This document shows positions 1 to 8,471 of a stretch of DNA of 64,000 bases, in pieces. This stretch comes from UBA7662 sp943369355 (GTDB taxonomy: Bacteria; Bacteroidota; Bacteroidia; UBA7662): the NCBI GenBank assembly GCA_943369355.1, contig CALRMX020000005.1:124001-188000 (forward strand), in the 5' to 3' direction. The notes below the pieces were generated by a model. The model saw only the letters and a program-made list of their open reading frames with translations. It ran no database searches and had not been told where the DNA came from. Each line of letters opens with the position of its first letter. Positions within the stretch are counted from its first letter, which is position 1. A program made the translations under genes and the position numbers.

Positions 1-585
1 GAAATGCAACATATAGCCGTTGCTACTCTGCACGATGGGCAGGCAGTAGTTCATGAGCTTCGACTCCGTTTCGTAGCCATAATGCGCCCGGTTGTAGAGC
101 TGCAAGCGCTCGCCACGGCGGTTTACGGGCAGGGCACGCGCGCCAGCACCGTACAGCACTTCCTGGCGGTTCACTGCAAATTCAATCTGCTCGCCTTCGG
201 CAGTTTTCTGGTAGCCACCGGCTTCGGTCACCAATACTTTGTTGCCGTAGTAGTAGCTAATGCTGAAGGGCTTTTTGTTGATGCTGATTTTGATGCCCGT
301 GGTTTGGAGCTCTATTTTCTCCTGCTTTTGGTCGATGATGCTGAACACCATGGCCGAAAACAGCTGCTTTTCTTTGAGCACTACGGCTGTGGAGGCGGCA
401 GGGCGTGCTTTGCCTTTGGGATAAAAGGTGGTTTCGACCATGCGCGAGCTGTAGGCCGAAAAATGGTACTCGCCGTCGGTGACTTCGATGACGACGGAAC
501 GTTTGTCTCTGCGAAAATTGACGTAGTCGCGTCCCAGGCTTGTAAGCGACTGAAAGACAAGAATGAACAATACAAAATACCGCAT
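1..585 (-). CDS. Glycoside hydrolase family 31 protein, N-terminal part (cut by window edge)
   Basis: The frame is open from the ATG at 583-585 to base 1, giving 195 residues with no stop, so the gene continues outside the window. Residues 1-18 form a signal peptide (hydrophobic VLFILVF core), so the product is exported. Residues about 146-175 (GAGARALPVNRRG, then LQLYN and Y171) match the end of the beta-sandwich domain that precedes the catalytic barrel in GH31 alpha-glucosidases and alpha-xylosidases, where the usual form is GLGE..LNLRG..LWN. The catalytic aspartates lie off-window, so substrate specificity cannot be judged. The gene is divergent from the DUF4139 gene at 865. The family call rests on this one signature and the N-domain pattern. 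Confidence 0.72.
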   Translation of the reverse strand, partial: MRYFVLFILVFQSLTSLGRDYVNFRRDKRSVVIEVTDGEYHFSAYSSRMVETTFYPKGKARPAASTAVVLKEKQLFSAMVFSIIDQKQEKIELQTTGIKISINKKPFSISYYYGNKVLVTEAGGYQKTAEGEQIEFAVNRQEVLYGAGARALPVNRRGERLQLYNRAHYGYETESKLMNYCLPIVQSSNGYMLHF

Positions 586-864
586 AGTCTGATTTGCGGG
601 TCAAATTAAGCAGAAAATGTGGTTCATAAAGCCTTTTGCCAACCACGGCGGCGCAACGGACGGGTCTTTTCGACAGCCTAGGTGATAAAACACGACCAAT
701 TTCGGTGGTTTCCGTAGCACCACAATGCCAAGGAGTTGGGAATGTCAAAAGTGTGACAAAACAGGCCGACTTTTGTCAGCTTAGCATCATAAAACCACCT
801 TAGGGCACCTAAAAACGAATAAATAACGAATTTGCTCGCATGAACTCACTTAAATACTACGGCC

Positions 865-2862
865 ATGAAAACCTACATTTCACTGCTGCTCGCGGCCTCG
901 CTGGCCGCCCCCGTGCTCCGGGCCGGAGCCGACACCCTTAGGGTACAATCGCAGGTTGATGCTGTCACCGTTTTTTTCAGCGGTGCCATGGTCGACCGCC
1001 AGGCTGTGGTCAAACTGCAGCGTGGCAAACAGGTGGTATGCTTCACCGATCTCCCCCTGAGCCTCAAACCACAAACGGTGCAGCTTACCGGTTTAAAACA
1101 GGCTACCATACTGGTGGTAAAACACGCCGTAGAAACTCCGGCTCGCAGCGATAATCCTGCCCGACGCAAGGAGTTGCAAGCCGAAGAAAAGGCCCTGGTG
1201 CGGCGAAACGATGGGCTTAAAGCCGAAATTGCCATTCTCAAGCAAGAAGAAGAAATCTTACTTAAAAATGCCCACATCGCTGGTGATAACGGCGTAAAAG
1301 TGGAAGCACTGCGCGAGACCGCCGACTTTTACCGGCAGCGGCTGGGCGAAATCCGCAAGCTGATGTTTGCCCATCAGTTTGCCATCGAACTCAATCAAGA
1401 AACTCTGCGGCAGCTGTACCAGCAGATGAATGCCTTGCTCGGTCCAGAGCCAAAACCCCAGGGAGTGGTGTACGTGACCCTCGAAGGTCGCCGCGAGCAT
1501 GCCGATACCTTACGGCTACGGTACTACGACGAAGCAGCAGGCTGGCAGCCCACCTACGACTTCCGCGTCGAAGATTTGCGCAAACCCTTGCAAATTAGCT
1601 ACCTCGCCGAGGTGTTTCAGTACAGCGGAGAAGCGTGGAAACAGGTAAAGCTTACCCTGAGCACCGCCAACCCCAGCCTATCTGGCGATAAGCCTCAACT
1701 ACGTCCCTGGTATTTTGGTATGCGCGAGCAAAGTGTAGAACGTAAGTTTGACTATGCGCAAGGTTCGGGCAGCAGCATACGCGGCAAACTGCTCGACGAG
1801 GCCAAACGGGAAGGCATTCCTTTTGGTAACATCGTTTTGTTTTTAAACGATCAACAAGTGGGTGGCACCACCACCGATGTGGATGGGAACTTCAAGTTTA
1901 GTCACCTTAAACCTGGTAAGTATCGTCTCAAAGCCTCTTACGTGGGCTATAACCCAAGTGAAATTTCGGGAATTTATATAAGCACTACTACTGGTGAACA
2001 GGTTAGCGCAGATATAACCATGACATCGGGAATCAACCTTCAAGAAATATCGATGATAGATTACGAAACACCCTTAATCTCAAAAGATGAGATTAGCACC
2101 GGAGGCACGTTCACCAGAGAAGACTTCGACCGTACACCAGCCGCAACAACTGCTGGAGTGTACTCTGTACGCGGATCCAGAGGTGGCGGACAAGCTTACT
2201 TCATCGACGGTATACGTGCACGTGGCTCTACCATCGACCCATCGACCCTGTTGCCGCGTTCGCCGGAATTGTTGCAGTATGTGATCGAAAACAGGCAGAC
2301 CATACCCACCGATGGTGAAAAACAACGGGTGCCCATCAAAGATGTTGAAGCACCTGCCCGTTATGTCCATCAGGCGGTGCCCAAACTCAGCAACGATGTA
2401 TTTCTCATAGCCGAGCTGTCGCCCTGGGCCTACCTCAACCTACTCGATGGCAAGGCCAGTTTGTACTACCAAGGCACCTTCGTGGGCGAAACAGAGGTGC
2501 GTACCCAGTCGACTGGCGATACACTGCGCTTAGCCCTTGGTCGCGACCGTGGACTGGTGATTGAGCGGAAGCTGGTACTCGACCAAGAAAGCCGTAAGGT
2601 GGTGGGCAGCAGCATCCGCCAACAGCTCCAATGGGAAATCAACATCCGCAACCAAAAAGACTATGCGGTGGTATTGCAGGTACAGGAACAGCTTCCGCTG
2701 AGTAAAAGCCGCTCGGTGGAAATCAGCTACGAAGCCCTACCTGCAGCTGCATACGACGAAAGTAGCGGGGAACTTCTCTGGAAAATCAATCTGCCCGGTG
2801 GCGAAAAAACCAGCCTCAAGCTGAACTATCAGGTGAAGTACCCCGCCAATTACAGCTTCTAA
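865..2862 (+). CDS. DUF4140/DUF4139 (MuiA-like) protein with inserted TonB-receptor-like segment
   Basis: 665 residues with a signal peptide (1-20). Residues about 30-130 fit the N-terminal DUF4140 region, followed by a coiled coil (about 100-190). DUF4139 begins near 205 (GWQPTYDFRV at 226-235) and resumes around 505-665 (AELSPWAYLNLLDGKASLYY). Between the halves, residues 303-390 form a carboxypeptidase-regulatory-like beta domain (IRGKLLDEA, DVDGNFKF, GKYRLKASYVGY). After it comes a stretch resembling the start of a TonB-receptor plug (TREDFDRTPA, then VRGSRGGGQAYFIDGIRARG at 435-454). The DNA of the insert (about 1770-2190) is AT-richer than its flanks. MuiA-family proteins are poorly characterised surface or envelope proteins, and no enzymatic role can be assigned. 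Confidence 0.85.
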   Translation: MKTYISLLLAASLAAPVLRAGADTLRVQSQVDAVTVFFSGAMVDRQAVVKLQRGKQVVCFTDLPLSLKPQTVQLTGLKQATILVVKHAVETPARSDNPARRKELQAEEKALVRRNDGLKAEIAILKQEEEILLKNAHIAGDNGVKVEALRETADFYRQRLGEIRKLMFAHQFAIELNQETLRQLYQQMNALLGPEPKPQGVVYVTLEGRREHADTLRLRYYDEAAGWQPTYDFRVEDLRKPLQISYLAEVFQYSGEAWKQVKLTLSTANPSLSGDKPQLRPWYFGMREQSVERKFDYAQGSGSSIRGKLLDEAKREGIPFGNIVLFLNDQQVGGTTTDVDGNFKFSHLKPGKYRLKASYVGYNPSEISGIYISTTTGEQVSADITMTSGINLQEISMIDYETPLISKDEISTGGTFTREDFDRTPAATTAGVYSVRGSRGGGQAYFIDGIRARGSTIDPSTLLPRSPELLQYVIENRQTIPTDGEKQRVPIKDVEAPARYVHQAVPKLSNDVFLIAELSPWAYLNLLDGKASLYYQGTFVGETEVRTQSTGDTLRLALGRDRGLVIERKLVLDQESRKVVGSSIRQQLQWEINIRNQKDYAVVLQVQEQLPLSKSRSVEISYEALPAAAYDESSGELLWKINLPGGEKTSLKLNYQVKYPANYSF

Positions 2863-2895
2863 CGCATCTACTCCATGCTAACAGCCGTTGCGCAA

Positions 2896-2922
2896 AAGCT
2901 CCCCACGGGGGGGCTTTTTTTT
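2896..2922 (+). terminator. Intrinsic terminator after the DUF4139 gene
   Basis: A nine-pair stem (AAGCTCCCC with GGGGGGCTT, one T-G pair) with a three-base loop is followed by eight T. It lies 33 bases past the stop of the DUF4139 gene and just before the convergent TolC stop. Confidence 0.85.
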
Positions 2923-2924
2923 GC

Positions 2925-4391
2925 CTAACGCAGTTCGGCGCTGCGTGGACTGATTTTCTGCGCCCGCTCGAAATCGTAGAGCGTAAGCCGCCGAAGGAGG
3001 TAGTAGTTGTTCCAATAGGTGCGCAACATTTGTATGTAGGCTTGGCGGGCCTGATCCTTTTCCTGTATGCTCAGGTTGAGGTCGGTGATGCTGATTTTAC
3101 CGATGAGGTAGCGCTCTTTGGTGACTTCGAAGCGCTTTTGTGCGATGGTATCGGCTTTGGCGGCAACGAGCAGCTGGTCGCGCAAAATGGCAAAACGCAT
3201 CACCTGCAACCGTATTTCTTGCTCAAAATTAATTTCATCTTGCTGCACATTCACTTCGGTGAGTTCGCGGTTGGCTTCGGCCATCCGTATGCGGCTTTTA
3301 TTGAGCCCCCAGTTCACCAAAGGCACATTCAAGGTGAGTGCCACAGTTTGTTGGTCTTGCGGGTTGGTATACACACTCCCCAGCACCGTACCTCGCTGGG
3401 TTAGTCCGAAATTGGCCGATATGCCCAGCTGCACGCCGTTTTCGCCCCGCATGCGGGCTACCTGCTGCTCGGCTTCGAGGCGGCGGCGGCGAAACTGCAG
3501 CACGGCCTGGCGGTTGCTGCGCGACTCTTCGAGGGCTCGTTCGGGGCTCACCTCAAAAAAGCGTGTGTTTTCGGGTACGGTGAGTTGCAGGGTATAGGCA
3601 TCGGGTATGCTCAAAAATCGACGCAGGTCCTGCTGGCGTAGCTCGAGCTCGAGGCCAGTTTCGGCCACGCGATTGCGTGCGTTGAGGAGCGACAGCTCTA
3701 TCTGCAACAGGTCGTTTTCGGCGATCTTGCCGAGGTCGAAGCGGCCTTTCGAAATTTTGTAGAGGGTATCGGTATTGGCGAGGTTGATTTCGGCGAGGCG
3801 GAAGTTGTTTTCGGCGGCCAGCAGCTCAAAAAACAGATTGGTGGCTTGCAGGGCAATGTCTTCCATTTGCTCGGCATAGGCGCGGCGCGCTTCTTCAAAT
3901 ACCAAAGGTTCGATGCGACGCTGCCAGCGGAAGTCGTTGTAAAAAACGTTGTTCTGAAAGTACGAGATGCTGATGGGTGTACTCAAAAAAGAGGTGCTGT
4001 TGGTGGCACCAAACAGGTCGATGCGCTGCAGGCCGCTAAGTACCGAAAAACGGCCACCGGTGAGGGGCAGGTTTTGGTCGATGCTGAGCACCGCACTGGA
4101 GGTGGCGAGGGAGCGGTCGACGAAGGCGTCGGAACCATCGGGCAGGGTGATGCGCTCGATGCTGCGGTTGAGGTTCGGTAGGGTGCCGTTAAGGTTGAGC
4201 GCTGGCAGCATGCTGGCGCGGTAGTTTCTGTAACGCCAGTAGTTGTTTTCGAAGGTGTTGCGCGCACGGGCGTAGGCGGGCGACTTCTGCTGCGCCATGC
4301 CAATCACGTCGGCGAGGCTCAGCGTTTCGATGCGCTGCGCAAAAGCAGGTGTGGCAGCGATGAGCCACAGCAGGAGCAAAAGTTTATTCAT
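2925..4391 (-). CDS. TolC-family outer-membrane efflux protein
   Basis: I take the ATG at 4389-4391, giving 488 residues that begin MNKLLLLLWLIAATPAFAQ, a clear signal peptide. The longer frame to 4490 would put 33 unlikely residues ahead of it. The protein has the two repeated outer-membrane-efflux halves: long amphipathic helices separated by short beta segments (LSIDQNLPLTGG, LTLNVPLVNWGLNKSR). It would form the trimeric outer-membrane channel of the exporter encoded upstream. Its start codon overlaps the permease stop by eight bases (ATGAATAA), so translation is probably coupled. Confidence 0.9.
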   Translation of the reverse strand: MNKLLLLLWLIAATPAFAQRIETLSLADVIGMAQQKSPAYARARNTFENNYWRYRNYRASMLPALNLNGTLPNLNRSIERITLPDGSDAFVDRSLATSSAVLSIDQNLPLTGGRFSVLSGLQRIDLFGATNSTSFLSTPISISYFQNNVFYNDFRWQRRIEPLVFEEARRAYAEQMEDIALQATNLFFELLAAENNFRLAEINLANTDTLYKISKGRFDLGKIAENDLLQIELSLLNARNRVAETGLELELRQQDLRRFLSIPDAYTLQLTVPENTRFFEVSPERALEESRSNRQAVLQFRRRRLEAEQQVARMRGENGVQLGISANFGLTQRGTVLGSVYTNPQDQQTVALTLNVPLVNWGLNKSRIRMAEANRELTEVNVQQDEINFEQEIRLQVMRFAILRDQLLVAAKADTIAQKRFEVTKERYLIGKISITDLNLSIQEKDQARQAYIQMLRTYWNNYYLLRRLTLYDFERAQKISPRSAELR

Positions 4392-5745
4392 AACGCAACG
4401 ATTCGATGGGGTTTTGACTGGCGGCCTTTTTGGCGGGGGTGATGCCAAAGATGAGCCCGATGGCGGCCGATACGCCAAACGACAACACAATAGACAAGGG
4501 TGAGACGATGGTTTTGATGTCGGTGATGCCTTCGATGAAGTAGGCCATGCTCACCCCCAGAATTACCCCTACCATGCCACCGCTGAGCGAGATGAGCATG
4601 GCTTCGAACATAAACTGGCTCACCACGTCGTTGCGGGTGGCGCCAAGCGCCCGGCGAGTGCCTATTTCGCGGGTACGTTCGAGTACCGAGGCCAACATGA
4701 TGTTCATGATACCGATGCCACCCACGAGCAACGAAATGCCGGCAATGGCACCGAGTACCATGTTGAAAATGTCTTTGGTGCGCTGCTGCTGCTTGAGGAG
4801 CTGCTCGGGGATGGTCACTTCAAAGTCGACCACCTCGTTGTGGCGCCGCGTGAGCATGCGCAAAATTACCTCGGTGGTGGGCGCCACGGCCTCCGGCGCT
4901 TCTACCTGCACCACCAAACGGTCGAGCTGGTGGTAGTTGATCGGCCCCTTGTCTTTGTCGTTGCCGCCCACTTCTACCCCGTCGATGAAAAAACTTTCGT
5001 CTTCCTGCTTGGGTACCAGCACCGACGAACGGTTGATGTAGCGCCCCAGTACCGTCTTGATGGGTGCGTATACGTCCATGTTGAAGTCGCGTATGCCCAA
5101 ATTTTCGATGGCCTTCTCCGACACCAGCGTTTCGCTGAGTATGCCTACCACCTTGAGCCAGTGACTGCCCACCTTGATGTAGTTGCCGAGGGCCACTTCG
5201 TTGGTGAAAAACTTTTTGCGTATGCCGGCGCCGATGATACAAACCCCCTGCCCTTTGGCGAGCTGCTCGGCGGTGAAGTGGCTGCCTTCGTCGAGCGGCA
5301 GGTTGGCGATTTCGAAGTAGGCTGGCTCTACCCCTACGATGCGGGAGCTGCGGCGCAAGCCCGAGCGGATGATGTCGGTTTCGAAGACCACCTCGGGGCT
5401 CACCTGCTCCACCGTGGGTATGAGCGTAAGTATGCTGCGTGCGTCTTCGAGGTCGAGGCCCCGGCTGTAACGTTTGGGCTTCTGGCTGGCATCGGCCCCG
5501 CCGGCTTTTTCGTCTACCTTGCCTTCTTCCTGCTCTACGATGGGCTTTATCACCACATTGTTCACGCCCACGAGCTTTATCTGATCGAGTATCTCCTGTT
5601 GCGCGCCGTTGCCGATGGCCAGCATGGCAATTACAGCTGCCACCCCGAAAATGATGCCCAGGGCAGTAAGCGCCGAGCGTACCTTATTGGCCAGCAGCGC
5701 ATCGGTAGCGATGCGGAAGTTGCTCAACAAACGGAGGTAGTTCAC
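4384..5745 (-). CDS. MacB-like ABC transporter permease (FtsX type, no ATPase domain)
   Basis: 453 residues. There is one N-terminal membrane helix (about 22-45, ALGIIFGVAAVIAMLAIG), a large periplasmic MacB core domain (about 50-320), then three C-terminal helices of the FtsX fold with the conserved GGIGIMNIMLASVLERTREI and GIRRALGA-like (GTRRALGATRNDV) motifs. The start is GTG at 5743-5745, overlapping the adaptor stop as GTGA. E. coli MacB carries its own N-terminal ATPase. This protein has none, so it needs a separate nucleotide-binding subunit, and none is encoded in this operon or elsewhere in the window. Confidence 0.9.
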   Translation of the reverse strand: MNYLRLLSNFRIATDALLANKVRSALTALGIIFGVAAVIAMLAIGNGAQQEILDQIKLVGVNNVVIKPIVEQEEGKVDEKAGGADASQKPKRYSRGLDLEDARSILTLIPTVEQVSPEVVFETDIIRSGLRRSSRIVGVEPAYFEIANLPLDEGSHFTAEQLAKGQGVCIIGAGIRKKFFTNEVALGNYIKVGSHWLKVVGILSETLVSEKAIENLGIRDFNMDVYAPIKTVLGRYINRSSVLVPKQEDESFFIDGVEVGGNDKDKGPINYHQLDRLVVQVEAPEAVAPTTEVILRMLTRRHNEVVDFEVTIPEQLLKQQQRTKDIFNMVLGAIAGISLLVGGIGIMNIMLASVLERTREIGTRRALGATRNDVVSQFMFEAMLISLSGGMVGVILGVSMAYFIEGITDIKTIVSPLSIVLSFGVSAAIGLIFGITPAKKAASQNPIESLRYE

Positions 5746-7034
5746 GGGCGCGCGGCAGTTTTTTTCGACTTCTCGCCAGGGAGCAGCACAATTTTCTTTT
5801 CCTTCATGCCTTCGGGTTCGGTGAGCATGAGCTGGTCGCCCACCTGCACACCGGCCGCAACCACCACTTCATTTTCGTTGGCATCGCCCAGGCGTACCTG
5901 CTTCTTCTCGATGCTCAGGCCGTTTTTGAGGTAAACAAACGAAATGCTGTCTTGACTAAACACCGCCTCGATGGGTATCACCAAGGTATCGCGTATGGTG
6001 CGGGTAAGGATGCGGTTGCTGGTGGTCATGCCCGGGCGTACGTTCGTATCGCTTTGCAGCACTTCTATCACCACTTCAAACACTTTGGCGTCGGTGGTAC
6101 CGCGCTGCTCGCCTACGTTGGCTACCTGCTCCACCTTGCCCTTAAGCTTGAGCTCAGGGAAGGCATCGAGGCCAATTTCTACGGTCTGCCCCTTGCTGAG
6201 CTTGCGGATATCCACTTCGTTCACATACGTTTTCGAGAGCATATAGCGCAGGTCGGGCAGGGTGGCCACCGCTGGATCCCAGGGTGAGATGGTGCTGCCC
6301 ACTTTTTTCTTCTGTCCGCCCCACTCGCGCATGTAAATCACCATGCCCGACTTGGGTGCTGTGATGGTAAACTCGCCGAATACCTTCTGCAAATTGTCCA
6401 TCTTGTTTTTCACCTGCTGCAAATTGGCCCCCGCCTCAGCCATCTTGGCTTCCGCCTGTTGTTTTTTCACTTTGTAGTTTTCGCGTATCTGCACCATATC
6501 GCGCTGTATCTTCTCGAGGTCGAGCTCAGCCTGGCGGATGATGGCGGGTGGCTCGAAGCGCGACTGCTCGAGGGTAATCTGCTTTTGTTTGAGGTTAAAC
6601 TCCATATTGAGTATCTCGTCGCGGGCAGCACGCAGGGTGAGCGTGGTATCGAGCTTGGCCTGTAAAAACTGCGACTCGGCTTTTTCGAGCTCGGCACCGG
6701 TGTCGCGTATTTTGCTGCTGATTTCGGTTTGGTCGAGCGCCGCCACGTAATCGCCTTCGTTGACTACCGACCCTTCGGCCACCAGGTCCTGGATTTTCAC
6801 CTGCCAGATGCCTACCTGACGGAGACCTTCGGGGCCGTTGATATTTTCTGAATTTTTGGCCACCAATTCACCCGAGCTAACCACCACGGCGGTGAAGTCG
6901 GCCCGCTTCACTTCGGCAACTACCGACACTTCTTCTACCTCGGCACGGAAAAAGGAGGCATAGGCCACGTACACTACAAGCAAGGCCGCCGCAGCCATGA
7001 GCCACCAGCGGTAGGGTTTTAGTTGGTTCCACAT
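5742..7034 (-). CDS. MacA/HlyD-type periplasmic adaptor protein
   Basis: 430 residues. A single N-terminal membrane anchor (about 11-28) is followed by a split lipoyl/barrel-sandwich domain (GDYVAALDQTEI; later ITAPKSGMVIYM), a helical coiled-coil hairpin (about 105-210) and beta-barrel domains (GMTTSNRILTRTIRDTLVIP). Such adaptors bridge an inner-membrane transporter and a TolC channel. It is the first gene of a three-gene operon (adaptor, permease, TolC) with overlapping junctions. No certain promoter was found in the 144 bases upstream. An AACGCT/AGCGTT inverted repeat followed by T lies at 7071-7102. Confidence 0.9.
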   Translation of the reverse strand: MWNQLKPYRWWLMAAAALLVVYVAYASFFRAEVEEVSVVAEVKRADFTAVVVSSGELVAKNSENINGPEGLRQVGIWQVKIQDLVAEGSVVNEGDYVAALDQTEISSKIRDTGAELEKAESQFLQAKLDTTLTLRAARDEILNMEFNLKQKQITLEQSRFEPPAIIRQAELDLEKIQRDMVQIRENYKVKKQQAEAKMAEAGANLQQVKNKMDNLQKVFGEFTITAPKSGMVIYMREWGGQKKKVGSTISPWDPAVATLPDLRYMLSKTYVNEVDIRKLSKGQTVEIGLDAFPELKLKGKVEQVANVGEQRGTTDAKVFEVVIEVLQSDTNVRPGMTTSNRILTRTIRDTLVIPIEAVFSQDSISFVYLKNGLSIEKKQVRLGDANENEVVVAAGVQVGDQLMLTEPEGMKEKKIVLLPGEKSKKTAARP

Positions 7035-7178
7035 AGGTGGGTTGAAAATAAGAAAATGCTAAAGGGGGTTAACGCTTGTTTTTGCTTTTTAGCGTTTTTT
7101 TTGAAAAGGGGAGACGGGTTTATTGAAAATTGAAGAGGAAATTAGCCTGTTGAGAGATCTCCCAAAGAGCTTTTACAA

Positions 7179-8381
7179 TCAGTCCTTCTTGCGATAAACC
7201 AAACGATAACCAAGAGAATCAACCCCAATAAACTCAATATCCGACAACTTAACTAAGTCCTCATTGGCATGTAGGCTTCCGTCTAAATTATACTTATCAA
7301 ACGATACCGCTGCTCCAATATTTCTAAAATTTCGAATACGGAAAGCCAATACGCCATTCCTCGAATAATCATTCTCACGGCTTATGAATACATCCTCGAA
7401 CAGAGAATTACCATCTTTCGTAAACTCCAATTGCCAATTTTCTGGCATCATTTCGAACAAACTACTCGCATTTGTATTAATATTTCCTTTCTCCTGAGCG
7501 TTAATTAAACTACTTTGTATTATTAGACCGTTTTCGTTTAAAACAAGAGTATCGTACTCTTGAAATACTGCTGACTGAATTCCACCTCTCATCTCAAAAG
7601 TAACCTCCAAACGTTTTAGCTGCCCTTTAATAGGGTCTACTTGAAACGTTTTATTCATTACTTCTACTTGATTATTCTGCTCAAGTTCTTTTTCAATTAT
7701 GTCTTTGACGTTTATGAAGTACCCTTCCACACCATAATAGGCAGAAATGAGTTTGAACTTGGCATGATTGGCTACTAAACCTATAAACTTCCGATTTAAG
7801 CTTTCATGCTTGCTTTCAAGCTCTTCGAACATCTTAGTAGAGTTTTCGAGTTCTACTTTAGTTTTATCCACAACACCCCTCAAAGAATTATTTTCTTCTT
7901 CAACCGACTTTTTTCCCATTTCAGATTCCTCAAGCTGTTTTCTGACCTCACTATTTTCTGAACGTAAATTTTTCAGTGCGTCTTGAACCCTCTTGAATTC
8001 TTCTATTGCAACCAATTTGTTTCTTTCCAAATTACTTAATATCCAGATTCGAATTTTTTTAAAAATTAAAGTAATAATCAGGGAAATGTTCGTTGTCAAG
8101 TAAAACAGAACAATGGAGAGATAAGCATAGCCGGTAACTAACACTAACATTTGTATTACATTCAAATGCTGAAGATAATCGCGGATAAATAGAACTCTTT
8201 GATTCAAAGAAGTTGAATTGTCAAAGGTCAATACCGAATAAATAAGAACCCAATTATAAAGAACTAAATAAATGAAAAAAGCGCTACCAAAAGGTGTAGT
8301 TGTCTTAGCTTGAAATGGATTATCTACCCTTTCTTTTAAGCTTAACCATAGACTTTTAAAATACTCGATTATATGCAACAT
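7179..8381 (-). CDS. Membrane-anchored coiled-coil protein with DUF3395-like domain
   Basis: 400 residues from the ATG at 8381, which has AAGG five bases upstream; an upstream TTG at 8408 would add nine residues. Residues 14-45 (LKERVDNPF, then FGSAFFIYLVLYNWVLI) begin the first membrane segment and 75-108 form one or two more. A charged coiled coil runs from about 120 to 200. Residues 208-282 (KLISAYYGVEGYFINVKDII, then LKRLEVTFEMRGG) resemble the DUF3395 domain at the C-terminus of the DnaJ homologue DNAJC11. Residues 316-398 look like a second all-beta domain (WQLEF to YRLVYRKKD). I do not recognise the full architecture. The gene is AT-rich compared with the exporter operon beside it and stands alone behind a terminator. 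A sensory or effector role is only a guess. Confidence 0.7.
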   Translation of the reverse strand: MLHIIEYFKSLWLSLKERVDNPFQAKTTTPFGSAFFIYLVLYNWVLIYSVLTFDNSTSLNQRVLFIRDYLQHLNVIQMLVLVTGYAYLSIVLFYLTTNISLIITLIFKKIRIWILSNLERNKLVAIEEFKRVQDALKNLRSENSEVRKQLEESEMGKKSVEEENNSLRGVVDKTKVELENSTKMFEELESKHESLNRKFIGLVANHAKFKLISAYYGVEGYFINVKDIIEKELEQNNQVEVMNKTFQVDPIKGQLKRLEVTFEMRGGIQSAVFQEYDTLVLNENGLIIQSSLINAQEKGNINTNASSLFEMMPENWQLEFTKDGNSLFEDVFISRENDYSRNGVLAFRIRNFRNIGAAVSFDKYNLDGSLHANEDLVKLSDIEFIGVDSLGYRLVYRKKD

Positions 8382-8420
8382 AACAGCCTTATAAATTTGA
8401 GTTTTCAATTAAAATAAAAA

Positions 8421-8453
8421 GAAAAAAGGCTAGCAATTTTTGGCTAGCCTTTT
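8421..8453 (-). terminator. Intrinsic terminator after the 1817-residue gene
   Basis: A perfect 11-base inverted repeat (8424-8434 and 8443-8453, core GGCTAGC/GCTAGCC) with an eight-base loop is followed on the minus strand by a run of T. It lies just past the stop at 8472 and separates that gene from the membrane protein downstream. Confidence 0.85.
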
Positions 8454-8471
8454 AACATTCGATTATTTGTT

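Noticed and set aside
4..609. 201-codon plus-strand frame at the left edge
   Set aside because: It mirrors the minus-strand GH31 gene, which has a signal peptide and family motifs; the plus-strand protein has none.
4840..5934. 364-codon plus-strand frame over the permease and adaptor genes
   Set aside because: It is antisense to two well-recognised transporter genes and shows His/Val-rich, motif-free composition typical of a shadow frame.
7071..7102. Inverted repeat AACGCT/AGCGTT with T run as a plus-strand terminator
   Set aside because: No plus-strand gene precedes it; the stem is only six pairs with a 14-base loop. It may be chance or part of the adaptor promoter region.
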